DNA from: an uncultured Phycisphaerae bacterium
GTDB lineage: Bacteria > Planctomycetota > Phycisphaerae > UBA1845 > Fen-1342
NCBI GenBank assembly: GCA_937928595.1
Contig: CALGJV010000026.1
Span: 1-64,000, forward strand
Length of the DNA stretch: 64,000 nucleotides
Direction: 5' to 3'
A program made the translations under genes and the position numbers. Positions 44,973 to 53,874 of the stretch are shown here, in pieces. Below the pieces are notes generated by a model. It was not told the DNA's origin, searched no databases, and was given only the letters and a program-made list of their open reading frames with translations. How positions within the stretch are numbered: position 1 is the first letter of the stretch; each line of letters begins with the position of its first letter.

Positions 44973-45743
44973 CTACCGCGCGATCGTCGGGTCGTACTTG
45001 TTGAACAGCCAGTCGGGCGTATCGCCCCCGATCAACGCGCGGATCTTGAACGTCCGATCGAACGGGAGCGCTTCCGCGTGGCCGTCCACCAGTGCGTAGC
45101 ACGACCGCCCCAGGTGTCGGGCCGGCGCCACCTGCGTGGCCGCCTGCTTCTCATGCTCGGGGTAGAAATCCACCCATTCGTGCGGGTGCACGTGATCCGA
45201 CAGCGCGAAGTCGCCGGTTTCCGTCAGCTCGGCCAGAAAAATCGTCGTACTCGGATGCCGCACGTTGTCGATCCGGTTGTACGCGATGCGGTCGCGCTCC
45301 CACAGCGGGTTGTCCTCACCGCCCGTCACGACGTAGTAGTTTGTCGCGTAACTGGTGCGGCGCAGCGGTCCGCCGGGCCGGGCCGGCTGGTTCCACAGCG
45401 GACTGCGGTCGTTCGGACAGCGCAGCACGTTGCGGTTCTCGCCGTACTCCTTGCTCGCGGTGTTGATCCAGGCATGCTCCGCGCCGGCTTCGCCGCCGCC
45501 GTGGGCGAAACCCCACTGCGGGAACCAGCCGCGGTTCGCCTCCGTGTACATCAGCACCGCCAGCCCCAGCGACCGCATGTTGCTCTCGCACACCACCAGC
45601 TTCGCCTGCTCCTTCGCCCGGCCCAGCGCGGGCAGCAGGATCGAGATGAGCAGCGCGATGATCGCAACGACCACCAGCAGCTCGATCAGCGTGAAAGCGC
45701 AGCGCGCCGCGGCATGCCGCGCGATTGTCGACGACATGGCCAT
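44973..45743 (-). CDS. Prepilin-like protein with N-terminal methylation motif
   Basis: The 256-residue protein has a type IV-prepilin N-terminus: a short basic leader, then CAFTLIELLVVVAIIALLIS with the Glu five residues after the cleavage site. The rest is a planctomycete-type pseudopilin body (ILLPALGRAKEQAKLVVCES, then GLAVLMYTEANRGWFPQWG), ending in DHVHPHEWVDFYPEHE and CYALVDGHAEALPFD, the H-x9-DG-like end. Such proteins are secreted in many copies in planctomycetes, perhaps as type II secretion or surface pseudopilins. It probably forms an operon with the two genes downstream. Confidence 0.9.
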   Translation of the reverse strand: MAMSSTIARHAAARCAFTLIELLVVVAIIALLISILLPALGRAKEQAKLVVCESNMRSLGLAVLMYTEANRGWFPQWGFAHGGGEAGAEHAWINTASKEYGENRNVLRCPNDRSPLWNQPARPGGPLRRTSYATNYYVVTGGEDNPLWERDRIAYNRIDNVRHPSTTIFLAELTETGDFALSDHVHPHEWVDFYPEHEKQAATQVAPARHLGRSCYALVDGHAEALPFDRTFKIRALIGGDTPDWLFNKYDPTIAR

Positions 45744-45816
45744 GACTCCACACGAGCCCCGTCGCGCCGGCGCGCGACGGTCACGGGTCCGGATCCCCGG
45801 TCACGAGAGCAGGGGC

Positions 45817-46107
45817 TCAGTGGGTCACGGTTGGAGGGCCGCGGGCGAAGTGCTCGACAGCGGGGGCGGCCATTGGGGCCGGAACCGGCCATCCACGCCT
45901 GGCCGCCACGATCAGCGGCAAGTCCAGCAGCGGTGCCGCGACCGGCACGCAATCCACGGACAGCGCCAGATCGCACAGCCCGCAGTCCGCGTGCCGCGGC
46001 GTCCCCGCTTCGGCCTCGGCGTGGTGATGCCACTTCGGAACCGGCACGACCAACGTCGGGCCGAGCACCACCAGCACCAGCAACTGTCGCCAGCGGCCGT
46101 TTGCCAC
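45817..46107 (-). CDS. Small hypothetical protein with His/Cys motif
   Basis: A GTG start at 46107 with a GGAG-type ribosome site gives 96 residues. A signal-like hydrophobic stretch (QLLVLVVLGPTLVVPVP) is followed by KWHHHAEAEAG, then HADCGLCDLAL, so three His and two Cys could bind metal. The C-terminus is Pro-rich. Similar small Cys/His proteins are linked with copper handling in other bacteria; that is only a guess here. An AT-rich direct repeat lies just upstream (46121-46140). Confidence 0.5.
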   Translation of the reverse strand: MANGRWRQLLVLVVLGPTLVVPVPKWHHHAEAEAGTPRHADCGLCDLALSVDCVPVAAPLLDLPLIVAARRGWPVPAPMAAPAVEHFARGPPTVTH

Positions 46108-46120
46108 ACTCCGCTCCACG

Positions 46121-46140
46121 GTAATACTGCGTAATATACT
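46121..46140 (-). promoter_or_regulatory. AT-rich direct repeat, candidate operator/promoter
   Basis: GTAATACTGC followed at once by GTAATATACT stands out in GC-rich DNA, 14 bases upstream of the GTG at 46107. On the - strand it contains TATATT as a possible -10. The pattern recalls BlaI/CopY-type operators, but the palindrome is weak. Confidence 0.4.
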
Positions 46141-46229
46141 AACGCCGGTTGGCCGCCAGTCAATCCCCCTACGGGCGGGCAGCCTTGCGCCCCCTTGACG
46201 CCCGCTCCGCCCCCGTCGAACGTGCCGCC

Positions 46230-48320
46230 ATGCCGCCCAATCCACCGTCGGACACGCCTGCGGCACCGCCCCTCGCCCGCTCCGCCCAGAAATGGCTCGT
46301 TCCTGCGGTCGTGGCCGCGGCCGTTACGCTCGTGATCGTCACGGTCCTGGCCGCGCCGTCGATCCTCGTGCTGTTCACCGACGGCACGCTGGCCTCGCTG
46401 GTCATCGTGGCCGGGCTGGGACTTGGCGCCGGACCCGCGCGGGCACTGCTCGGCCCAGCGGTCCCGCGCAGTCAGCTGTTCGCGCTATCCGCGGCCCTCG
46501 GCCTCGGCGGGCTCGGCCTGCTCACGCTCGCGCTGGGCGCGGCCGGCCTCCTCAATCGTCCCGTGGCCGGCGCGCTTCTCGTGGCCGGCCTGGCGCTCGC
46601 GGCCCTCCGGGCCCTGGAGGCCTGGCGGACACCATCCGGAAAGAGCGGAACGGTGACAGCTGCGACGGGAAGCGCCGGCAACCCGGCCGATCCTGCTCCC
46701 GCCTGCGGCACCGCGCGTGTGCTCCGTGCCGCCTTGCTCGCCCTGCTGGCGGTGCCGCTTGGGCTCGGGCTCGTCGGGGCCAGCATCCCCCCCGGCATCC
46801 TGTGGGACGAGGAAAACGGGGGGTACGACGTCCTCGAGTACCACCTCCAGGGCCCGCGCGAGTACTTCGACTCCGGCCGCATCCACTTCCTGCCGCACAA
46901 CGTCTACACCTCGTTCCCGCAGCAGGTCGAGATGCTGTACCTCCTGCTCATGCACCTCGCGGGCGATCCGTGGGCCGCGGCCATCCCGGCCCAGTACCTT
47001 CACCTGTTCTGTGGCGTGCTCGCCGTCCTCGCCCTGGCGGCCTTCGCCACACCTCCCGCGTCCGGCGCGCCGCCCACGCCGTGGGCCTCGGCCGCCGTCG
47101 CCGCACTCGCCGGCACCGTTCCGTGGTTGGCGTATCTCAGCGCGCTCGCGTACGTGGAGCTCGGGCTGCTGCTGTTCGCGGCCGTGGCCGGCGGACTGCT
47201 GCTCGCGGCCGTGCGCGACCCGCGGCGCGCGACCGCGCGCACGCTCCTGGCGGTCGGCCTGTGCGCCGGACTGGCGGGCGGGTGCAAGTACACGGCGCTC
47301 GTTTTCGTCACGGCGGCGCTTGGGATCGCCTGGCTGCTTGCGGCCCCGCTGCCGTGGCGGCGCCGCATCCGGGGCGCGGTCGTTTACGGTGCCGGCGCGT
47401 TGGCCGCATTCGGCCCCTGGCTTGTCCGCAACGCCGCCTTCACCGGCAACCCCGTGTACCCGTTCGCGTACCGCGTCTTCGGCGGCGCAGCGTGGAGCGC
47501 TGAGCAGGACGAGCAGTGGGCCCGCGGCCACCGCCTCCCGCCGGGGCGCGACATGCTCGCCGACCGGCTGGCCGGCCTGTGGAACGAGTGGCTGACCGAG
47601 CGCCGGCTCGGGCCGGCCGTGATCGCCGCCGCCGCGGTCGGTCTCGTGCTCGCGCGCGGGCGGGCCGCCGCGCTACTCGCCGTGTGGCTCGGCGTGGCGG
47701 TCGGTGCGTGGGTCCTGCTCACGCACATGCCGGGTCGGTTCGCGGTGCCGACCGTGGTGCCGCTCGTGCTCCTCGCGGGGCTGGGTCTGGCTGCGGCCCG
47801 CCCTCCCCCGGTCCGGTACGCTTTCCTCGGGCTGTTGGTCGTCGCGGCCGGGTGGAACAACGTCACGGCCGTCCGGGATTGGCTTCGGCAAGACGCCGCT
47901 TGGCGCGCCCGCGGCGTGCCGCTGCGCGAGCTGCCGGGAACCACGAGCCTGCTCCGCGGTCTCGAAGCGGTGAACCACGTCGTGCCCGCCGACGGACGCG
48001 TCAAGCTCATCGGCGAGGCCCGGGCGTACTATATCGACCGCCGCGTCGACTACACCGTCGTCTTCAACCGCGACCCGTGGCTTGCGGAGGCGGCCGGGCT
48101 CGCGCCGGCGCAGGCCCTGGCCCGTCTCCGTACCGCCGGCGTCACGCATCTGGTATTCTCGTGGCCGGAAATCGAACGGCTGCGTCGCACGTACGGCTTC
48201 CCGACCCACGTGACGCGCGACTGGGTGGCCGACCTCCGGGCGGCCGGCCTGCGACCGGTGCCCGTGCCGACCGAACTGGACCGGCCCGGCGTCGAAGTCT
48301 ACGAGGTGCCGCGCGAGTGA
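46230..48320 (+). CDS. GT-C-type membrane glycosyltransferase-like protein
   Basis: The 696-residue protein has about 12 hydrophobic segments. A large first extracytoplasmic loop contains GILWDEENGGYDVLEYHLQG and PREYFDSGRIHFLPHN, with the acidic pair found in GT-C/ArnT-like (GT39/GT83) glycosyltransferases. The C-terminal part (GEARAYYIDRRVDYTVVFNR, then THLVFSWPEIERLRR) is a soluble domain. GT-C enzymes use polyprenyl-phosphate sugars on the outer side of the membrane. The acceptor is unknown. It is followed by an LPG-synthase-like gene 61 bases on, and the two may work in one envelope pathway. Confidence 0.7.
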   Translation: MPPNPPSDTPAAPPLARSAQKWLVPAVVAAAVTLVIVTVLAAPSILVLFTDGTLASLVIVAGLGLGAGPARALLGPAVPRSQLFALSAALGLGGLGLLTLALGAAGLLNRPVAGALLVAGLALAALRALEAWRTPSGKSGTVTAATGSAGNPADPAPACGTARVLRAALLALLAVPLGLGLVGASIPPGILWDEENGGYDVLEYHLQGPREYFDSGRIHFLPHNVYTSFPQQVEMLYLLLMHLAGDPWAAAIPAQYLHLFCGVLAVLALAAFATPPASGAPPTPWASAAVAALAGTVPWLAYLSALAYVELGLLLFAAVAGGLLLAAVRDPRRATARTLLAVGLCAGLAGGCKYTALVFVTAALGIAWLLAAPLPWRRRIRGAVVYGAGALAAFGPWLVRNAAFTGNPVYPFAYRVFGGAAWSAEQDEQWARGHRLPPGRDMLADRLAGLWNEWLTERRLGPAVIAAAAVGLVLARGRAAALLAVWLGVAVGAWVLLTHMPGRFAVPTVVPLVLLAGLGLAAARPPPVRYAFLGLLVVAAGWNNVTAVRDWLRQDAAWRARGVPLRELPGTTSLLRGLEAVNHVVPADGRVKLIGEARAYYIDRRVDYTVVFNRDPWLAEAAGLAPAQALARLRTAGVTHLVFSWPEIERLRRTYGFPTHVTRDWVADLRAAGLRPVPVPTELDRPGVEVYEVPRE

Positions 48321-48381
48321 GCCCGACCCCGAGCGAACCCCGACCGCGACCGGCCGGCCTCCGGTCTCCGCGAGGCCGCCG

Positions 48382-49578
48382 ATGACCGCCGCCGCCCGGC
48401 GCTGGGGGCTGCGCCTGCTCCGCTACGGCCTGTGCGCGGCGGCGATCGCCTGGCTCGTGACGCATGTGCCGTGGCACGACCGTGTGCGGCTCGGTGATCA
48501 GAACGGCCCGTGGGTCCGGTTGATCGAGCAGGACGGCGAGCGCTTCATCATCGAGCAGGGCGGGCAGCGCCGCACGATAACGCTGGCGGACATTCACGTG
48601 GCCGAGGTCGCGGGGCGGCAGGTCCCCGACATCGAGCTCGGCATCCCGCGCGTTCTGGCCGGAATCGACCGACAGAAAGCCCTGTGGGCCGTGCTCCTGT
48701 TTCTGCCAGTCGTGCTGCTCCAGTCGCTGCGGCTCGTGCTGATGGTCGGCATCCAGGGCGTATGGCTCTCACCGTGGAACGCCACCAAGCTCACGTTCGC
48801 CGGCAACTTCTTCAACTTCGCCCTGCCGGGCACCACGGGCGGCGACCTCATCAAGGCCTACTACGTCGCGCAGTACACGCACCTGAAGACCGAGGTCGTC
48901 ACGACCATCTTCCTGGACCGCGCCGTGGGCCTGCTCGGCCTGGTGATCCTCGCGGCCGGCGCGATGCTCACCCAGTGGGACCCCGACCGCTTCGGTCATT
49001 TGCTGGCCGTGCTCGGCGCCATCAGCGCCGCGCTGGCCGCCGGCGCCGCAGTGGTGTTCAGCCGCCGCATCCGCGATGAACTGCGCCTGCCCGCGCTGGC
49101 CGCCCGCCTCCCGTTCGGTGCTCAACTGCTGCGCGTCGGTCGCGCCACGATCGCGCTGCGGCATCACAAGCTGCTGGTCGCGGTGTCGATGCTGCTGACG
49201 CTCGCGTTGCAGGCGCTGGTCATGGTCAGTGCGGTCTTCGCGGCCCGCGCACTGGGGATGGAGGGCTCGCCGGCCTCCTTCTTCGTTTACGTATCGGTCG
49301 GGTTTCTGATCGCTGCCATCCCGATCTCGCCGCCGCAGGCCATCGGCGTGATGGAAGCCGCCTACGTCAGCTTCTTCACGCGCGGCGATCTCAACACGCC
49401 GTCGCAGGCCGTGGCGCTGGCGCTGGCCGTGCGCCTGATCCAGCTCGTCTGGGCCCTGCCGGGCGTCCTCGTGCCGCTGCTGGGTGCGCACCTGCCGAAA
49501 CGCAGCGAGCTCGCGCAGCTCGAGCAATCGGACGCGACCTCCACGGGCGATGGCGCCCAACCGGCCGCGTCCTCCTGA
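48382..49578 (+). CDS. Lysylphosphatidylglycerol synthase TM-region-like (YbhN/AglD family) protein
   Basis: The 398-residue integral membrane protein shows the family signature: FAGNFFNFALPGTTGGDLIK, then FLDRAVGLLGLVILAAGAM, then PISPPQAIGVMEAAYVSFF. It has about eight transmembrane segments, with a soluble segment of about 75 residues (GDQNGPWVRLIEQDGE...) inserted after the first. The family contains putative flippases; the soluble aminoacyl-transferase part of true LPG synthases is absent. With the upstream GT-C-like gene it suggests envelope glycan or lipid work. Confidence 0.8.
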   Translation: MTAAARRWGLRLLRYGLCAAAIAWLVTHVPWHDRVRLGDQNGPWVRLIEQDGERFIIEQGGQRRTITLADIHVAEVAGRQVPDIELGIPRVLAGIDRQKALWAVLLFLPVVLLQSLRLVLMVGIQGVWLSPWNATKLTFAGNFFNFALPGTTGGDLIKAYYVAQYTHLKTEVVTTIFLDRAVGLLGLVILAAGAMLTQWDPDRFGHLLAVLGAISAALAAGAAVVFSRRIRDELRLPALAARLPFGAQLLRVGRATIALRHHKLLVAVSMLLTLALQALVMVSAVFAARALGMEGSPASFFVYVSVGFLIAAIPISPPQAIGVMEAAYVSFFTRGDLNTPSQAVALALAVRLIQLVWALPGVLVPLLGAHLPKRSELAQLEQSDATSTGDGAQPAASS

Positions 49579-49697
49579 CCGGCGCTGCGCGGCCCCGGAC
49601 GGCGACGCCGTCGGCCTGGCTCGCGCCTAGACTCGATGTGCTTGCCCCTTGGAGGCATCTACCGCCGCCCAGCGGCGTAGCCCCGGGAGAGTCGCTC

Positions 49698-50903
49698 GTG
49701 TCAAACGAACCGCTGCCGGCCTTGCGTCCGCTCGACATCATCCCCATCGCCGACGAGCACGGCGACACCCACTTCCTGCTGCGCGACCCGGCCCAGCTCG
49801 CCCCGCGCAGCGTCACGGTCTCGCTGGCCGGCTACGTCGCGCTGGCGCACCTCGACGGTGAGCACACGTGCGCGGACATCTGTCGCATCTACCGCGAGCA
49901 GCTCCAGGTCGCGATGCCCGCCGAGCAGATCGAGCAGCTCGTCGCGGCGCTCGACGATGCGCTGCTGCTCCAGACGCCCCGGTACGCCGCAGCGCTCGCC
50001 GCCGCGCACGCGGCCTACCGCGCCGCCCCGGCCCGCGACAACCGCGACCGCTACCCGCCCGCGGACGAGCTGCGCGCCGAACTGCGCGACATCCTGCAAA
50101 CGGCACCCCCGCCGCCGGCCGTCGGCGAAGTCCGCGGCCTCATCGCGCCGCACCTCGATTACGCCCGCGGGGCGCCCTGCTACGCCGCCGCCTACGGCGC
50201 GCTCGCCGCGGCGCCGCGGGCCGACCGCTATGTCATCCTCGGCACAAACCACGGCGGGCAGTCCACCGCCGCCGTCGCGACCGGCAAGGACTTCCTCACG
50301 CCGCTCGGCACCGCCCGCGTCGATGTCGAGTTCCTCGTGGCGCTCGAGCAGCAACTCGGAACCTCGCTCCGCGAGCACGAGTTCGACCACGCCGCCGAGC
50401 ACTCGATCGAGCTCCAGGTCCATTGGCTCCAGCACCTCCATGACGGCCGGCCGCCCGCCATCGTGCCGATCCTCTGCCCGAGTCCGTGCGGGCCGACCGG
50501 CACACGCCCGCTCGACGGACAGGGGCCGGACTTGGGAGCGGTTGCGGACGCGATCGCCGCGGTCATCGGTAACACCCCCGGCCGAACCGTTCTGATCGCC
50601 GCCGCGGACCTCAGCCACATTGGACAACGGTTCGGCGATCCCGAGCCAACCACGGACGAGTTTCTGGAGAGCGTCCGCCGATCAGACCGCGCCCTCCTTG
50701 AGCTGCTTGAACGCCGGTCGGAGGAGCAGTTCCTGGAGCGGCTGCGTAAAACCGACAACGAGACGCGGGTGTGCAGCGCAGGTTGCCTCTACACCCTGCT
50801 GCGGGCCCTTCCCGGACACCCATGCCGAATCCTGCGCTACCACCAGGCGGTGGACCGTGCGGCCGAGACGCATGTCACCTGCGCGGCTGGCGTCGTAAGC
50901 TGA
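49698..50903 (+). CDS. amrB: AmmeMemoRadiSam system protein B (Memo-like)
   Basis: GTG 49698 gives 401 residues. A leading region of about 130 residues (LRPLDIIPIADEHGDTHFLL, then GEHTCADICRIYREQL) is followed by the Memo domain: GLIAPHLDYARGAPCYAAA, VILGTNHGG, AEHSIELQVHWLQHL and AADLSHIGQRFGDP, with His and Cys ligands (VCSAGCLY). Memo proteins resemble class III dioxygenases. In the three-gene system it goes with AMMECR1 and a radical SAM protein; neither is present in this window. Confidence 0.9.
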   Translation: MSNEPLPALRPLDIIPIADEHGDTHFLLRDPAQLAPRSVTVSLAGYVALAHLDGEHTCADICRIYREQLQVAMPAEQIEQLVAALDDALLLQTPRYAAALAAAHAAYRAAPARDNRDRYPPADELRAELRDILQTAPPPPAVGEVRGLIAPHLDYARGAPCYAAAYGALAAAPRADRYVILGTNHGGQSTAAVATGKDFLTPLGTARVDVEFLVALEQQLGTSLREHEFDHAAEHSIELQVHWLQHLHDGRPPAIVPILCPSPCGPTGTRPLDGQGPDLGAVADAIAAVIGNTPGRTVLIAAADLSHIGQRFGDPEPTTDEFLESVRRSDRALLELLERRSEEQFLERLRKTDNETRVCSAGCLYTLLRALPGHPCRILRYHQAVDRAAETHVTCAAGVVS

Positions 50904-51195
50904 TTATTTGAAGAGGTTTACGAAACGGATGCGCCTGATGAAACGCGGGCGCAAAAAAGGGTCCCGAAGGCGCTGGGAGCGCGTTTCGGAGACCCGTGCG
51001 CTGGGATGGGCTTTAGAAGCGTTCCACCCCTTTCCAACGCAGCAACCGCCCGAAAGTGTCGCGCTTTCATAACACTTTTTTCGGGGGCCCGCTCCCGCGC
51101 ACAGCGACGCGGGTGACCGCCGGCCGGTCACCCGCACTGGACCGACCGTCGTCGGCCGCGACCCCGGCCCGTCCAGCGCGTGTTCGTAAAACCCT
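50904..51195. other. Intergenic with terminator
   Basis: It holds the terminator at 50953-50995 and no gene. AT-rich bits (CATAACACTTTTTT at 51068) look unremarkable. Confidence 0.5.
50953..50995 (-). terminator. Rho-independent terminator of the PilZ operon
   Basis: Arms GGGTCCCGAAGGCGC (50959-50973) and GCGCGTTTCGGAGACCC (50979-50995) form a long stem with a few bulges. On the - strand it is followed by six T. It lies about 200 bases past the last PilZ stop. Confidence 0.75.
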
Positions 51196-51993
51196 CTAGG
51201 CTTTGAACTTACTGTCCCAATCCCGGCGGTTGACCGCGAAGCTGTGTCGGTGCAGCCGCTGCACGGCCGCGGCGAGGCGTTGGAGCACGAGCCGCCCGTC
51301 GACCGTCATCTCGAGCCCGATGAACTGGATCGCAACACCGATCGACTGGTCGCGTTCCGGCCGCGTTCCCCGATAGCGGGCGTCAACCTGAATGGGAGGG
51401 TGCTCGTCGCCCAGTTGAAGTTCGACGCCCAGCAGCGCGTCGTCGGCCCAGGCGGGGTTGGCGAACACCGGCAGCAGGACCATGGCGCCGCCGCAGGACA
51501 GGTCGGCCAGCTCGCCGTGAAAGACCGGCAGTGTCTGGGCCCGCGGCGCGGCCCGCGCCGAGACTCCGCCGCCCCACACCGCCGCGGCGAGATGCATTCC
51601 CTCGGGCACGGGCGTGCGGTAATACGCCCGGCGCTGGAACTCGGTCAGGCTCGTGGGCCAGCGGTAGCGGACCGCCGGTACCGAGGTCTTGTCGTCGAGC
51701 ACGTAGTGCCCGCGCGCCTCGACCACCGTCGAGAACAGCAGCTTACGGCTGCGCTGCCGGAACGAGACGCCGACGCACTGGCCGGGCGTCAGGTTGGGCA
51801 GGGTCTCGTTGTCGATCGGCAGGTGATCGAGCACGAAGAACCGGCCCTTGACGTCGCGTTCGAGGAAGCGAGCCTTGAACGTGATCCAGTTCTCGCCGTC
51901 CTGGAGCGTCAGTACGGCGAGGGCCCGCTCCTGGACGGCCACGTCGAACAGCGCCGCGCTCTCATGCGGCGAGACAATGCTGCGCGGTTTCAT
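51196..51993 (-). CDS. PilZ-domain protein (YcgR-like), third of a three-gene operon
   Basis: The 265-residue protein has an N-terminal beta domain like YcgR-N (FKARFLERDVKGRFFVLDHL) and a PilZ domain with the c-di-GMP motifs: RRAYYRTP (RxxxR) and DLSCGG (DxSxxG). Both motifs are intact, so binding is likely. PilZ proteins regulate motility, polysaccharide or other outputs in response to c-di-GMP. It overlaps the previous gene by ATGA and ends the operon; a terminator follows. Confidence 0.9.
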   Translation of the reverse strand: MKPRSIVSPHESAALFDVAVQERALAVLTLQDGENWITFKARFLERDVKGRFFVLDHLPIDNETLPNLTPGQCVGVSFRQRSRKLLFSTVVEARGHYVLDDKTSVPAVRYRWPTSLTEFQRRAYYRTPVPEGMHLAAAVWGGGVSARAAPRAQTLPVFHGELADLSCGGAMVLLPVFANPAWADDALLGVELQLGDEHPPIQVDARYRGTRPERDQSIGVAIQFIGLEMTVDGRLVLQRLAAAVQRLHRHSFAVNRRDWDSKFKA

Positions 51994-52709
51994 AGTTCAC
52001 CACCCGGTTCACACAGGCGCGCCGTCTCGCTGAGCAGGGCGGCCTGCAGCCGCTCGAGCGCGGCGCGCGCCGCCGCGTCCGACGCACTGAACTCGAGCCC
52101 CACGAGCACGTGCGTGGGCTCCGAGCTCGGCCCCTTGTTGCAGATCACCGCCGAGAGCGCGAACAGGTCGCTGTTCCAGGGCAGCGCGAACTCCACCGCC
52201 ACCGGGTCGCCGATGTAGAACAACCCGGCGTCGTCGCCGGCGCTCACGCGGCAGCCCAGCCCGCGCGGCCCGATGTTCGCCAGCTCGGCCAGTACCGGCT
52301 TCAGCGTCCCACCGACCCCCAGCCGCACCGGCACCGGCTCCAACGGCGTCAGGCGCGTGTGGCGCCGACGGTTGGCGACCTGGATCGTCTCCGGCACCGC
52401 CAGCGTCAGGCGGTGCGGTACGGTGCCGTCGTTGGCGTCGAGTACGAAAGTCGAGAACAGGTATAGCTGCCCCGCCAGGCACATCCGCACGTCGCACATC
52501 GCGCCGATCAACCCGGCGAGCAGCGTTTCGTGCTCCCGGTCGTGCAGATCGACCCGGAGCACCTCCGGCTCGCTGCCGACCAACGTGCCCCACAGCAGAG
52601 CGCGGGCCGCCTCCGGCCGCGGCTCGAGTTCGAGCTTGGTGCGGCCCCGCACCGCCTGGTTGAGCACCCGCGCGGCCTGGCGTGGCGTCAGATCAAGTGC
52701 CACTAGCAC
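51990..52709 (-). CDS. PilZ-domain protein with altered second motif
   Basis: GTG 52709, with GGAGG seven bases upstream, gives 239 residues and overlaps the previous stop. The N-terminal part (ARVLNQAVRGRTKLELEPRP) resembles YcgR-N. The PilZ domain has RRRHTRLTP (RxxxR intact), but the second motif is NIGPRG, where Ser is replaced by Gly. c-di-GMP binding may therefore be weaker or altered. It is the middle gene of the operon. Confidence 0.85.
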   Translation of the reverse strand: MLVALDLTPRQAARVLNQAVRGRTKLELEPRPEAARALLWGTLVGSEPEVLRVDLHDREHETLLAGLIGAMCDVRMCLAGQLYLFSTFVLDANDGTVPHRLTLAVPETIQVANRRRHTRLTPLEPVPVRLGVGGTLKPVLAELANIGPRGLGCRVSAGDDAGLFYIGDPVAVEFALPWNSDLFALSAVICNKGPSSEPTHVLVGLEFSASDAAARAALERLQAALLSETARLCEPGGEL

Positions 52710-53464
52710 GGTCCCACCTCCCGTCCGCCGTGAAGCGTCGCCCGGCGCAGCAGCGCGCGCTCGCGGGCCCGCACGAACGCCTCGATCCGTTGCACCGCGG
52801 CGCGCTGTCCCGCGCCGTCGTCGCCGGCGCAGAACATCGCCCCCAGCACAGGCCCCGCCCCCGGCCCGCCCGGCCGAACGTGGACCACGCGTGCGACGAA
52901 CTCGAACAGTTCGGGCAACCCCGGCAACTGGAAATCGACCCAGTACGTCTCGCCGACGACCGGAGTCACCCCTCCGCCGGCGCGCAGCACCGCCCCCAGT
53001 CCGCCTACAGAGATGTTGCGCAGCCGGGCCCGGAATCGCGTGTGGCCGTCCGCCGTACCGGTGAAGACGGCTTCGACCGGCGGCAGGTCCGCTAGGCTGA
53101 CCCGAAAATGTCCGCGTTGCTGCCGCTGCTCCACGCGCAGCGGCACGCTCAGCACCCACGCCGCGACGTTCGCCCGCGCCGGCGAAACGAAGCACTCCCG
53201 CCCCCGCGTTTCGGCCGCCAAAGCGTAGTGCTCGCCACCGTCGCTGAAGTACACATCCACTCGCGCCCCGCTCACGGGAATGCGCCCGGTCCCACCGGGC
53301 GGCCACGCCAGCAGAAGCCGATCCGGCTCCAACGCCAGGAAACGCGTCGGCACATCGCCCGCCTGGGTCGACGCCGGCAATGCCACCCGGGCCTGCGCGC
53401 GCCGTGCGCATACACTTGCGAGCAAATCCAGTTGCGTCTTCTTGCGAGTAAGACACAGCGACAT
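52703..53464 (-). CDS. PilZ-domain protein, first of a three-gene operon
   Basis: ATG 53464, with AAGGGAG as ribosome site, gives 253 residues. An N-terminal beta domain (PTRFLALEPDRLLLAWPPGG) is followed by a PilZ domain with RGHFRVSL (RxxxR) and NISVGG (NxSxxG), both intact. It overlaps the next gene by a few bases. The three genes probably arose by duplication, as all share the same two-domain layout. The target of each is unknown. Confidence 0.88.
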   Translation of the reverse strand: MSLCLTRKKTQLDLLASVCARRAQARVALPASTQAGDVPTRFLALEPDRLLLAWPPGGTGRIPVSGARVDVYFSDGGEHYALAAETRGRECFVSPARANVAAWVLSVPLRVEQRQQRGHFRVSLADLPPVEAVFTGTADGHTRFRARLRNISVGGLGAVLRAGGGVTPVVGETYWVDFQLPGLPELFEFVARVVHVRPGGPGAGPVLGAMFCAGDDGAGQRAAVQRIEAFVRARERALLRRATLHGGREVGPC

Positions 53465-53874
53465 TCGCGGCTCCCTTGCGGCCAACCTGACGGCCCGCGG
53501 CGAGACTGCGGCAGCGATTGCCAGCCCTGACTTCGACTCGCGCGGCCCCGGACTTCACGCGCCCTCTGAACCGGCCCGGACCGGACGTTGCCCGGCCGCG
53601 ACGGAGCCCCGCGCCCCGCGTCCCTATAGCCGACATCGGCGTCCCGAAAGAACGTCGCGGACCCCGCGGCACGCAAGCGTTGCGCTTCGGGCCCCGCTAT
53701 CGGATGCGCACCCCGGACCTCGTCCCGCCGCCACCGTCCGATACTAAATCCACTCTGGGCCCGTGGCCCGGCGCAGAATAAACTCGGTGCGCCGCTCAGC
53801 GGGCAACCCCCAAGGCACTCATAACGAAGCCCCGCGGCGTGGCCGCGGGCTCACGGTCCCGGTACAACTGAGCC
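53465..53874. other. Intergenic between PilZ operon and NlpC gene
   Basis: I see no gene or RNA in 410 bases. The GATACTAAAT at about 53738 is the only AT-rich spot and could be part of a promoter for the downstream gene, but no -35 was found. Confidence 0.5.
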
